NCBI GenBank assembly: GCA_963693285.1
Contig: OY848923.1
Span: forward strand, 3,606,038-3,670,037
DNA: 64,000 nucleotides
Source: Xestospongia muta
Lineage: Eukaryota; Porifera; Demospongiae; Haplosclerida; Petrosiidae
Direction: 5' to 3'
Shown here piece after piece: positions 51,301 through 61,900 of the stretch (the first letter of the stretch is position 1; each line of letters opens with the position of its first letter). The notes under the pieces were generated by a model. It was given only the letters and a program-made list of their open reading frames with translations, searched no databases and was not told where the DNA came from. The position numbers were made by a program, and so were the translations under genes.

Positions 51301-53891
51301 TGAACGTCAAGGTGTAGTTACATATAACAATGAGGGTACATATGTTATAAACACTCTGAATTTTCCTAAGACTTTTGCAAATGATTCTGGAACTTACTCC
51401 TGCCTTGCAAAACTGTCTATTCCAGACTCTCCTGATATCACTTTAATAAAAAACATTAATGTTATTTTGAAATGTAAGTGGAATTTTGTTAATATTGCAT
51501 TACCCTTCATATATATATATATATAGTTCCTAGAAATCCACATGCAGCCATTGACATATTATCAACTGTTGGAGAAACTAATTGTACTATCTACTTTACT
51601 ATTCCATCCATTGCTTATACACCTGAGACATATCATATCAACTATATTGGTCTAGAATTACAGAATACTTTAACTACTAGTTCTAGTCTAGTGGGTACTG
51701 ACAACATCACTGCTGTTAACTTGATGTATCAGATCATATTAACTGGTCTAGAGGAAGCTAACACTTACAACTTCACTGTTGTATCTAGTAACTGTATTGG
51801 TAACATTAGTACTAAAACAATGAGCTTCTCAACTCTACCAGCACGTAAGATTATTTTGTTGTTTTGAGATTTAAAATGTTTGGTTTATTTCAGTGTCAGA
51901 TGCTCCTCCAAGGAACCTTATCAATACAACTTTCCTTCCACGTAGTGTTACATTAGACTGGGATCCACCAGTTAGAGTGGAACAAAATGGAGAGATAGTA
52001 GGATATAACTTAACTTGCATACAAACCAATGGAGCTCAAGTCTCTGGACTGACAGCAACTCAGAGTTCTCCAGAGACAATGTTTACAATTCCAATATTAG
52101 TACCATTTACTGAGTACACTTGTAAATTGTCATCTATTAATGTTGTTGGTGAGGGACCAGCTACACAGCATACCTTTAAAACAGCTCAAGATAGTAAGTT
52201 CACATCAAAATATCAATGTTCAATTGATTCTCCAATAGGACCAGATGATGTTCCTCAAGACTTTATTTCCATTCCAACCAAGAATGATGTGACATTTAAC
52301 TGGAGATGGCCAGCTATTCCTAATGGAATTATCACACAATATAGATTAGTTATTGTAGTCAATTTAGGTGCCAACACTTTTAGAATCATAACTCAATTGA
52401 TAGATGTGACTCATAACCAAGATGCAGAGTCCATAACTGTCAGAGGATTCTCTACCTACCAGAATTACACTGCTACTGTTTCAGCTACTACAGTAGTTGG
52501 ATATGGACCTAGTGCTACTACTGAAGGAAGAACTGATCCTGATAGTAAGTATGTATCGTTTACTATTCCCTTTTACATACATTTCTCTAGTGTCCTCTAA
52601 ACCAGTTCTTATTGTTATACCAGTTATTATTAGTAATATCTTTGTTGTTAATACTATACCAGTAGTTAATGACACTGCTGTTAACCTTACTTGGTCTCCT
52701 CCAATCACACCTAATGGATATATTAGTAGTTATAATATTGATATCACTGGTGGAGTTATTATGTCATTAGCAGTTACTGCAGATCCTCATTTGAATTCTT
52801 ACACGCATATTATTGGAGGACTACGTAAGCCAATGTAGTACCAACTAGTAAATATATTGTCTCCACAGGTCCAGGTGTCCCTTACTATATATCAATTAGA
52901 GCAGTCAATGAACTAGGAGAAGGAAACATTACATCAGTTACTGTCTTCACTAAAACTGAAAGTAAGTACAATTGTAATTTTAATGCCATACTTTTCACTT
53001 GCATTTTGCTATAGCTCCTAATATTAGTCCTACAGACATTACAACACGAAGATCCTCAGATGGTACTTCTATTGTTATTGTATGGAGAAAAGTGTCACTG
53101 GAAGAATCTCATGGTTATTTTGAGTATATTATAGTATTAGATGCTGTCAATAGTAGACGTAAACAATCAAGTGATATAACTGTACATGTTCCATTTAATA
53201 AGACATCTATCAATGTAACTGGTCTAAATCCTCAATTAACATACACACTTACTATGAGAATAGCAGTACATAATGAAAGAGGAGTAAGTATAGAAGGACC
53301 TATAAGTATACCAATAAGGATTTTGTCACATTGTAAGTACTATCCTATACAATCATATATAACTAATGTTTTATACATTTCAGTAACAACACCATTGTTA
53401 CCTGCATCTACTAATGAGAATTCCAATACTAGATTTATAATTACTCTAACAGTGACAAGTGCTATAACATTGATAGTTATAGTGGTATCAATACTTTCTG
53501 TAGTCTTTGTCATAATGTCAAAGAAAAAGAAATCTAAATATAATCTGAGATCAGGGTAAGAACTTAATTCATTGTCAAGTACTTAATATATGTCCATGTA
53601 GGCAAAAAGAGGAGAATATTGCCATGACTACCAGTCCAGGTTATGGTTTACATAATTCACTGTTAGTTTTGTTTCTAATATTAGTCAATATTAACATACT
53701 ATTTCTATTGCAGAACATCAGAACCAATATATGACAATCTTCCTGATGATATAGAGTATGAGACACCAATAGTCAACAATAATGTACCAGTGATTACAGA
53801 GAGAGATTATGTTAATATAATACCTAATGAATCTCAGCAAATGGAACCAATACATACTTATGTTAATGTTGATAATGAACATGATAAATAG
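34545..53891 (+). CDS. Giant Ig/FN3 single-pass receptor, 49 exons, about 5,354 aa
   Basis: All 49 exons join without a stop into 5,354 codons. In order they encode a signal peptide, two Ig-like domains, one FN3, 37 further Ig-like domains, five FN3 domains, one transmembrane helix and a 70-80-residue cytoplasmic tail with four tyrosines. Most Ig domains show the C...(D-x-G-x-Y-x-C) core; several lack the central Trp. N-glycosylation sequons are very frequent. Introns 1-46 are all phase 1, so nearly every domain is a symmetric exon that can be skipped, duplicated or shuffled in frame. Exon ranges are given in the sub-entries. Decayed paralogues flank it (28720-31260; 54240-54455). The family is the metazoan Ig/FN3 adhesion-receptor group. 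A role in cell recognition or immunity is inferred. Splice models are by eye; one or two boundaries could be off. Confidence 0.88.
36419..38300 (+). other. Receptor exons 6-10: five Ig domains
   Basis: Exons are 36419-36793, 36845-37156, 37204-37524, 37580-37942 and 37995-38300, each one Ig domain closing with motifs such as GAQYYCRA, GLYTCIA, GEYTCEA, GNYTCTG and GQYQCLV. Exons 7-10 have direct counterparts in the second half of exon 17 and exons 18-20 (about 41455-42906), so this quartet was duplicated together with block A. The intron between exons 6 and 7 is 51 bp, divisible by three and without stops. Confidence 0.88.
38487..40954 (+). repeat. Ig cassette block A (exons 11-16)
   Basis: Six Ig exons: 38487-38849, 38909-39250, 39305-39673, 39730-40098, 40155-40517 and 40610-40954. 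Their exon lengths in order (363, 342, 369, 369, 363, 345) are identical in blocks B, C and D. Block A is visibly more divergent from B-D than those are from each other, so it split off earlier. Confidence 0.93.
41055..41759 (+). other. Receptor exon 17: fused two-Ig exon
   Basis: This 705-base exon encodes two Ig domains with no intron between them. The first half (LAGSELTITCDITID ... SGSYTCTVDV) matches exon 39 (50615-51001). The second half from about 41455 (LPSVEILIPLADEIFTLTC) matches exon 7 (36845-37156). In both related places the two domain types are separate exons. The fusion point falls at the former acceptor of the exon-7-type domain, so it marks the breakpoint of a tandem duplication or deletion that removed the intron while keeping the frame. 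Confidence 0.88.
41814..42906 (+). repeat. Receptor exons 18-20, duplicates of exons 8-10
   Basis: Exons are 41814-42134, 42191-42553 and 42604-42906. Lengths 321 and 363 equal those of exons 8 and 9; exon 20 is three bases shorter than exon 10. Adjoining introns also resemble each other (for example the CTTCATCAG acceptors). Confidence 0.9.
42988..45457 (+). repeat. Ig cassette block B (exons 21-26)
   Basis: Exons are 42988-43350, 43409-43750, 43804-44172, 44224-44592, 44650-45012 and 45113-45457. The sequence, including introns, closely matches block C. The start-to-start distance to C is 2,514 bp. Confidence 0.93.
45502..47973 (+). repeat. Ig cassette block C (exons 27-32)
   Basis: Exons are 45502-45864, 45922-46263, 46317-46685, 46738-47106, 47163-47525 and 47629-47973. 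The B-C and C-D junction introns (after exon 26 and exon 32) are practically the same sequence and much shorter than the intron after exon 16, which marks them as products of one tandem duplication mechanism. Confidence 0.93.
48018..50484 (+). repeat. Ig cassette block D (exons 33-38)
   Basis: Exons are 48018-48380, 48438-48779, 48833-49201, 49248-49616, 49674-50036 and 50140-50484. It starts 2,516 bp after block C. Differences from C are scattered and mostly conservative, and all frames are kept open, suggesting selection on the protein. Confidence 0.93.
50615..51473 (+). other. Receptor exons 39-40: last two Ig domains
   Basis: Exon 39 50615-51001 (LAGSELTITCDITID ... SGMYTCIVDV) is the unfused counterpart of the first half of exon 17. 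Exon 40 51138-51473 (FTLVCTASKPALVIPTLEVI ... GTYSCLAKLS) is a single-copy domain not repeated elsewhere in the gene. Confidence 0.88.
51527..53332 (+). other. Receptor exons 41-46: five membrane-proximal FN3 domains
   Basis: Exons are 51527-51844, 51894-52193, 52239-52544, 52591-52824 plus 52869-52961 (one domain split by an intron), and 53015-53332. FN3 signatures include VTLDWDPPV ... TEYTCKLSSINVVGEG, VTFNWRWPAIPNG ... YTATVSATTVVGYGPS and VNLTWSPPITPNGYISSYN ... SIRAVNELGEGN. Exon 41 is a weak FN3-like unit. The 45-bp intron 52194-52238 has no stop and is in frame, so it may be retained in some transcripts. Confidence 0.87.
53384..53891 (+). other. Receptor exons 47-49: transmembrane helix and tyrosine tail
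   Basis: Exon 47 53384-53555 has a roughly 27-residue hydrophobic helix (from FIITLTVTSAITLIV) followed by the stop-transfer KKKKSK. Exons 48 (53602-53661) and 49 (53714-53891) encode the tail. Tyrosines sit in YDNL, YETP, YVNI and YVNV. Three are Y-x-N, the Grb2-type SH2 preference, and three fit Y-x-x-hydrophobic, but the spacing is not that of a classical ITAM. Phase changes from 1 to 2 at the membrane exon, so this module is not interchangeable with the Ig cassettes. Confidence 0.85.
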
Positions 53892-54239
53892 CTGAAGTGT
53901 GCTTTTTAATTTACTATTAATATATTTTTAGACTTGAAAGTATGTATATCACATGTTTTTCTTTTATATATTAATGCTAATTTCTTGTTTTGTGTATATA
54001 ATTGTTTTATAAGAGACTTTATATCTACTGATCAGTGCCACAGAAAGATTTTATAGTGAAGATGAAGCTCTTAGGTTCAAAAAACATTTGTAAAATGTAA
54101 TATCATTTATATGAGCAGATGCATATTAAATATATTAATATTCATTATTATTACAGGATGAAAAATAATATTTTCTCTGTAAAAAAGAGCAACTATAAAT
54201 GTAATACTTTTTTGACTTTTAAAAATTAATTTGAAGAAA

Positions 54240-54455
54240 TAAAATATATGCCTTTTGATATTATAGGAGAGATTATGCTTCAAACGCGTTCCTTCTCAGC
54301 ATGTAAATTAGATCAGTGATAATTCTTTAGCAGTGGATAATGAGATATCAGCAGTTACCCAATGAGTACTTGACTAGTTTATGCTACTACTCAATTACAG
54401 ATACAAAACTGTTAGAAGATGACTCTTATACATATGCTTACATAGAGCCTTAGTT
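54240..54455 (+). pseudogene. 3' remnant of a second receptor paralogue
   Basis: The short open end LLEDDSYTYAYIEP before a TAG near 54450 matches in position and style the tail end of the upstream relic (EYSYPYVGIQP before its stop). The sequence after both stops is similar for several hundred bases. Nothing upstream of 54240 within this copy can be read as Ig exons, so only the 3' end survives. The gap 53892-54239 is the 3'UTR of the intact gene. Confidence 0.5.
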
Positions 54456-55030
54456 ATATTACTGCTGTTTTTAACTGTGTTTGTTATGGACAGTAAATTT
54501 AAAAAAAAACAAAAAATGTTTCATTTATAGCATTTTTTATAAGTTTATTTCTTTTACATACAAAATAATCTGAATGTTTATATAATTACATATAATTGCT
54601 TATAAAAGTGGTTGGTTAATTAAACAACTAACAATGTAGTATGCTTACTCAAATTGTGAATTATCTATACACATACTTGTCATTGCTGTACTTGCATGCT
54701 ATCATAATGCCACTCAAAGCATTTTGACAGTAACATATGTTAGTATTGTTAGTTTATTGGTCAAACAACCTATCAATTTAATTCAACAGTTACAATCTCT
54801 CTCTGCTAATTTCAAAAAACACTTTGTTTAATTTTATCTCTTCTATCTCTAAAATACACATTTGGTTCCATGATATTAAATAGAGCTTTCAATTGATGAT
54901 AACTAATAGCATCTGGTGTCAAAGTGGTAAAAAACTATTCCAATTATTATATTATAATTAGTTTCAATAGTTTTCAATCATTTTAATTTGCTTTTTTCTA
55001 TGATAGCACAAATTACAAAATATCAGGTAT
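54456..55030 (+). repeat. 3' flank shared with 31261-32340
   Basis: Ordered blocks of similarity with 31261-32340 (see that entry) show that a paralogue's 3' end was duplicated to both sides of the intact receptor gene. No gene is present. 55031-55360 shows nothing further. Confidence 0.5.
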
Positions 55031-55359
55031 TCCTAGTCATTAGATCAATTAAATGTTGTATCAAAATTTAATAATTATTAAATTGAGGTTCCCACTCAAT
55101 TTTAAGTGCAGGAAGAGTGTTGTAATTTGAAAAACAAGTAAGTGAGGGCCATAGGGGGTAGAATAAAGGAAGACTGGAGACCTCAGGCCTCCCAATGTAT
55201 ATGAGTGGTGGCTAAAAGTACTAATGTAAACATAATGTAAACACAATAAATACTTATAGAAGTAACTCATTTAAAATGATTACACTGAGTTATAAGACAA
55301 TGTCCAGTTAAGACAGCAATAGATTCATCATATATCAATGATTGTGTTAAAGTCTACTT

Positions 55360-55515
55360 GTCATTTACGTCTGCATAAGGGCCTGAGGGTTATCCCCGTA
55401 TTCGGAAATGCTTGAGCCCCACCCAAATCGCCTAATGACGTCTTCAAACTTCACGTGATGGCGCTCTTTCCCAGCAAAGAGAGAGAAGTGGGTGTATATA
55501 CGAGTAACTAAGTTG
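55360..55515 (+). promoter_or_regulatory. Promoter and 5'UTR exon of the ankyrin gene
   Basis: A locally GC-rich stretch holds TGACGTC (CRE-like) near 55436, CACGTGATGG (E-box-like) near 55452, and GTGTATATACG. It ends at a strong GTAAGT donor at 55516. The combination CACGTGA plus a CRE-like site also occurs in the block at 1760-2065. Confidence 0.5.
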
Positions 55516-55933
55516 GTAAGTAATATAAAGTATTGTATATAGATAATATTATGAGTCATGTTAACGCTTGTAGTTCTACTGTGTTTACTTGTTGACTAAA
55601 TACACGAGATATGTTACTTCTTATGACTTTTGATTGAGAGGAAGTACATCCTTTTCTATAACTTAGTGTATTTCTAGCTAGTTCTGGTAACAAGACAGTA
55701 TTTCAGACAATTAAGAAGATAGAAGAGTTAAGGCTGTGTAAACACAAGCTATGTTCATTTGTTTTTGGAGTTCCAACTTTATAACTTTATAACAGTTTAT
55801 TGTGTTTGTTATATAAAGTGTTATATATAATACATTATAGTATAACTGATATATGTACATTGATATCTAATGTTCTATTATAGAACTACATCAACTTAAC
55901 AGTACCAGCCAAGGGCAACCAGACCTCCTGGCA

Positions 55934-58900
55934 ATGGCAGCTCAACTCTCAGAAGAAGAGCAATGGATTATTGTGAGTATATTAGTAACTAATCCAGTAC
56001 ACTACGTGTATTAGTGTACCATCAATCCATTACATATTATTATTAAGCATGGTATGGTTTAATGTAGAAAAAGGCATGGTAAAATGGCTGTCACACTCAA
56101 TCTGTTATAGTATATTGTTAATGTTCCCTCATAAATTTATTTCAGCATCACTTCCCATTAGTGAATATTTTACAGGTAATAAGCTCTTTGATAATGTTAT
56201 CAAGTATTACTAATAAAGTGGAGAACTGGGAACTAGCTAAACAGTCAAATTATTTCTCTTAATTCTTGTTCTTCTTTTTACATAAATAGAAATGATTGCT
56301 TGAAATAGACTACACAGCTTCTAAATAACTCAAATTGTTCATTAAGTGATAGTTTATTGCAAGCTATAGCCTTTGGTTGAGTGATATTTTGTCTGATTAT
56401 CTGTAATAGATATTCACACTATTAAGATTTATTAATTTATAACTGATCATGTTCATTACAACATAATAAATACTATTAGCTATGTAAACAATGGCTGTAC
56501 CTACTATCATTCTTTGGACCTGTTTCTATATGTTATTACTATTACCTGATCATATCACATATCAAATAAAAATAGCAACAAAAATGGAAAGATCATTGAA
56601 CTGTTTATTATGAGCTAGTGTAGTCTTGTATTTGTACTATAGTCTATTTGTCTCTATTAGTTATATATATAATTTTAATTAAATCATGTTTTTTATTTAA
56701 ATATTTACTTTGTGTATTGTGTATTTGACATGTCCTATAGTTTTATTAGTCTCATATAATACATGTAGTTGTGTATGATTTACTGGTTTTAAATGTGATG
56801 ACTTGTTTTATTATTATATAGGACTTTGAACTTTGGAAATCTGCTTGTTATGGATATTTAGAGGAAGTAAAACAAGCCCTTCAAAAAGGAGCAAACTTTA
56901 AATGTAGTATTTTGGTGAGATCCTATTAATTTCCTCTTCACCTACTGTTATTATTTGTGTCTACTAACTTAAGTAATTAGTTCAAATTATGTAGATTTAA
57001 TGAGTATTGAGTCATTTTAGCCCCACCTAAATATTAATTATGAACTTCAACATTTACTTGATTTATAAACTATTATTCTATTTGTTAAAGTTGCTGAAAT
57101 AATATCCACAATTAATAACATACATGATGTTTACATGTAGTATTTTTAATATTGTTAATTGAATGAAATCCATATGTTGTGTGAAAGTAATGTCTTAATT
57201 AATGATACATGTCAATCTAAAGTAATAACTTGTATTGTGTATACACATATATGTAATAGGATTTTATTTCAAGTATTAAAATGTCTTTGTTCATTATATA
57301 GGGTACAACACCTCATACTGAAGCTTACATCGAAAGCCATAACACAATAGTCCAGTTTTTAGAAAATGCAGGTGCTACTCCTGATTATGTAAGCATATAC
57401 GTGTATGTAATTGAGGTCAATATTTAGTATAACTGAAGTGTGTGATTGTTATATTGATATTATATACATGTACATACTTACATTAAAGGAATGTTTCTTC
57501 ATAACTAATAAAATTCAATAGACCTTACATAATGATTAACATCCACTCAAACAGTTTGTAAAATGGCTTAGTGAGTTTATTTTAGTATTTCATATATGCC
57601 AGGCATCTATGTAGTCTTAAGTGTTTGTGTCAATTGGTTTATAAGACTTTTTTGAGAAGAAGATTAAACTGGACTGCATGTATTTCTAATAAATGACTAA
57701 ATATAAATTGTCTTTGTAGCTATCCATCTTAACGTTAGAGTAGCACTACAAATCTTCTGTCATAAAGGAGATATTTATCCATCTATTTCTGAATGTTAGT
57801 AATGTCTTGAAATCATTTCACATAAATAAAGTGTACTTTTATATGTGGGATATAGTTATATAACATTATACATGGTCATTTACTTCTGGTTCATTGAATC
57901 TGTGTCATGTGACATTTATATACATATGTATTGCTAGTATATACTGTTGTATTTATTATGATGTACATTATCTGTATTTACTTGTTGTCATTACTTAGGA
58001 TGAAATTATGTTAGCTGCTGCTGTAAGAGGACAAGTAGATATAGTAAAAGAATCTTTAAAGAAGAATGTTGTTAATGTGAATGCTAAGGAGCAATATTTT
58101 GTAAGTTATACCATATTATAATAAATGATCCTTTTGTAGTGAATGATAACTCATCAATTTCACAATTATAAGTTTATTTAAAAAACAATATAATGTTTTC
58201 ATGAGAAGTCAGACATAGAAGATTTAATACTTTGAATAATATTATTAGTCATAAATATTCAAAACCGAAGGAGCTATACTGTATTGTATGTCATGACATT
58301 GCAATATAGAAATCAATAAGATGATGATCATAAGTCTGTTTTTGGAGACTCTGTTTCTCCAATATTTGCCCTTCATAGTCTCGTTTTAGCAAATCTAGTA
58401 CAGTTTTGATGTGACGATTAAGAAATAGGGTACTTCGGGCACTCCTGTAACAGCATGAGGTGTTGAGCAATGCTTTAGGAGAAAGCTAGACAACGTATGC
58501 TGATCAAATGATTTTTTTAAGTAGGGGTGAGAGCGTACGATGCAATGGCAATTGGTTTTACTGAACCATCAGGGAATGAATGTGAAATAACTGCACCCAC
58601 ACCATAGGCAGAGGGATCAGTAGCTAATCCCAAAAGAGATCGCAACTGTTGTGCATTTTAGGGTATTGGGGCATTGAGAATAGCTTGAAGTTTTTTATCT
58701 GAGGAATCCAACCCTTTTTCATCTATTACATAACCCAAGTAATCTACTTGATTAGTTAAAAATTCATAATTACTGTATTTCACTGTGATTCCTTCATTGG
58801 CCAGTCTCTTCAACACTTCTTCCAGGCTTTCCATGTGCTTCATTAAGGTAGATCTAGTCACCAAAATATCGTTGATATAACTGAGCACATTAGGAATTCC

Positions 58901-61900
58901 TTGCAGTAAGGTATCCATAGCACATTGACAGGCGCTGAGACAACCCCGAAGGGAAGCCTATTGTATTGTTACAACCCACGATGAGTAATAATTGTTACAA
59001 GGTGTCTACTATCCTTGTGTAATGTCATCTGTTGATATGCTTGTGATAGATCAATTTTTTAGAAGATTTTACCACCAGAGAGTGTAACAAACAAATCATC
59101 CGGCTAAGATAAGGAATGTCTTTCAATCTCAATAGAGGGGTTTATAGTGACTTTGTAGTCTCCACAAATTCTCAGTTTCCCCCCTTTTTTTTAACAGCGA
59201 TAATAGGTGCTGCCCAACTACTATAGCTAACTTTGTTTATGATGCTGGCATCTTCCAATCGCTGTAACTCTTGTTCAATATTTTCCCTTAGGGCAAAAGG
59301 CACGGGTCTTTCTCTTCAAAAACTTGGGCTTCGAGCCAGGCTTGACATCCAATTTAGTGGAGAAGGTCTTCTTAGTACCTAACCTGTCATCAAAAGCTGA
59401 AGGATACTTACTAATTAACAAATTTAGCTCCATTTGATTATTTGAAGTGGGAGTAAGCTTAGTAGAACTCCAATTAAAGCGAAGATGTGACAGCTAATTT
59501 TATCTAATCAGACTGGGTCCAGACTCTTTTATCACAAGAAGACTGAGCTTACATTTCTGATCTTCATAGATAATATCAATATCAAATTGTCCCAAGAAGG
59601 CAATCGTTTGAGATGTGTGTCGTAGTACAATGTCCAAAAAGGTTAGCTTGACATTTGAAAAAATTTGTCACATGTAGACTGAGATATCAATGACATAACA
59701 GCCCCAGTATCCAGTTTGATGACTAAGTTCTTCCCATTTAATTGTAGATCAATGAGGACTGAAGGACTGGACTGACTAGACACATTACATAATAACAATT
59801 CAGAGTCATCTATTTCATTAGTTTGTAGCCATTTTGTATCTTTCTTAGGTTTCACACCACTGTGTCCTGAGGGTCTCCCCCAAGATCCTTCCCTCCATCT
59901 CATGCAAGCAGGAGCAATGTGACCTACTTTGATACATGTATGACAAGAGGCATGTTTAAATTTCCATTAACTGGGAGCATGCCCTTTTTTGAGCAACTGT
60001 AACACAACTGTTGTGAGGAGGTCTTTAGCACTCCAACCCTACCATCAGACAATCTGTCAGGATGCATGGGTTGGGACATTTCATCTGCACTTTGCATGCT
60101 CAGGGACAAGTCGACAGCCTTGGTCATGGTGAGGTCCTTCTCAAGTAATAGCATCGTTTGTATCGTTTCATTATTAAGACTACAAACGAAGTGGTCATGT
60201 AGAGCATCATCAAGTGGGCTCCAAATTTGCAATTGGTAGCAAGGCTTCTCAATTCAGCAACAAAAGCAGCAATAGTTTCCCTAGACTTTTGATCACGTTT
60301 GTAAAACTGAAAGCATTCAGCAATAATGATGGGAATGGGCTCAAAATGATCTTCCATTGTCTTAATCAAGTCTTCTAGACTCTGGTCACGAGTTTTCCTG
60401 GGTGAGTAACAGTCGCTAATAGAGCATAATTCTTTGCTTTTATAACAGTAAGAAAAACAGGCACTTTCTTCTTTCCATGATGCTGTTAGCATCGAAATAA
60501 AATTTTAGTGTCTTGACATAAGTAGAGAATCACTCGGTCTCAGGCCTGAAGTTCTGGAATTTTACTACAATAGACATTTTGGCCAACCTCGTCACCAATT
60601 GTGATAACTTGACTAGATTACAACAAGAAGGACAAAGAAGAAAATACAACAATCACAAATCAAAAAGTGAACATGTGTCTAATCAACCAGCTGAGAATGC
60701 TCATAATATAATTATGTCTAATAACATAATAATGACACACATATTAATGCATAATTCAATACACTACAATTACCAGAATTAGTTCTCTTACTGTTGTATT
60801 TTAAAAATTGTGGTAGTTATATTTTCATTCACATTCTTTGTTTCATTGTTAGGATGATAACACAGCTTTGCATTTAGCCTCAGGTAATGGTCACACTGAG
60901 ATAGTCCAATTTCTCTTATTATCAAATGCAGATCCTAATGTTTATAACAAGGTCAGTGTATATTGTGTATCATTTATATTTTATTTATCATCTCTACTAC
61001 ATGTATATATTTGTAGTACTATCTGTCTAGTAGAACAGGATATAGATCAAAGCCAATATAATGAGTACAATTAAGTTAACCCTTCCATGCTATGCAATTA
61101 ATTTTCAATGTAATTTGTGTGAATAGGACAAAGTAGCTTTCATTTTTTTTTTGGTATATAATTAATAACTAATTTGACACCATAAACCTAATATGTAAAA
61201 CAATATATAAAACATTAATGTGTTCTTACATGAAATAAACATGATCGGTCCTAAGATTGTTTTGGACCATATATGTATGTATATTTCTATATACGTTCAC
61301 TTTAACAAGTTTAATCTATTATTATTATCATTATTATTAAACAATATATTTCATTTTATAGTGGGGACACAGCCCACTTTATCTAGCATACTGGTATGGT
61401 CATGATAACATAGTTAAGATTTTGCTTTCTTTTGGAGCAAGAGATATGAATCAAGTTAGAAATGTAAGTGATAAATGTATTAATATATTTACTGTATATG
61501 ATGACATGGACATAGTGATCTTATATGTTATGATGTATTATAAACATGACCTAATTATATGTGGATACATGTCACAGTTATAATATATTATTTATTTTAA
61601 CAGGATGACTTACTTTTGACTTCAGCTAAAAATGGTGATATGGAAAATGTAAGCCAAGCACTTACATCAGGTGCTAATGTCAATATTCAACATGGTGGTT
61701 ATAAGAAGGTTAGTATACTGTATAAAAAGTAATAAATTATTGTTGTTTGTTAGTGTTTACACCCAAAATTTTAAAGTAATATATTCTATAACAACAGAGA
61801 TCAATGACAGAAACTTAAGAGATTTAGCTCCACCCACTCTTGTACGCATTGTTTCATTTTTCATCTAGAAGGCAGTTAAATCTCTCTGAACAAGGAATTT

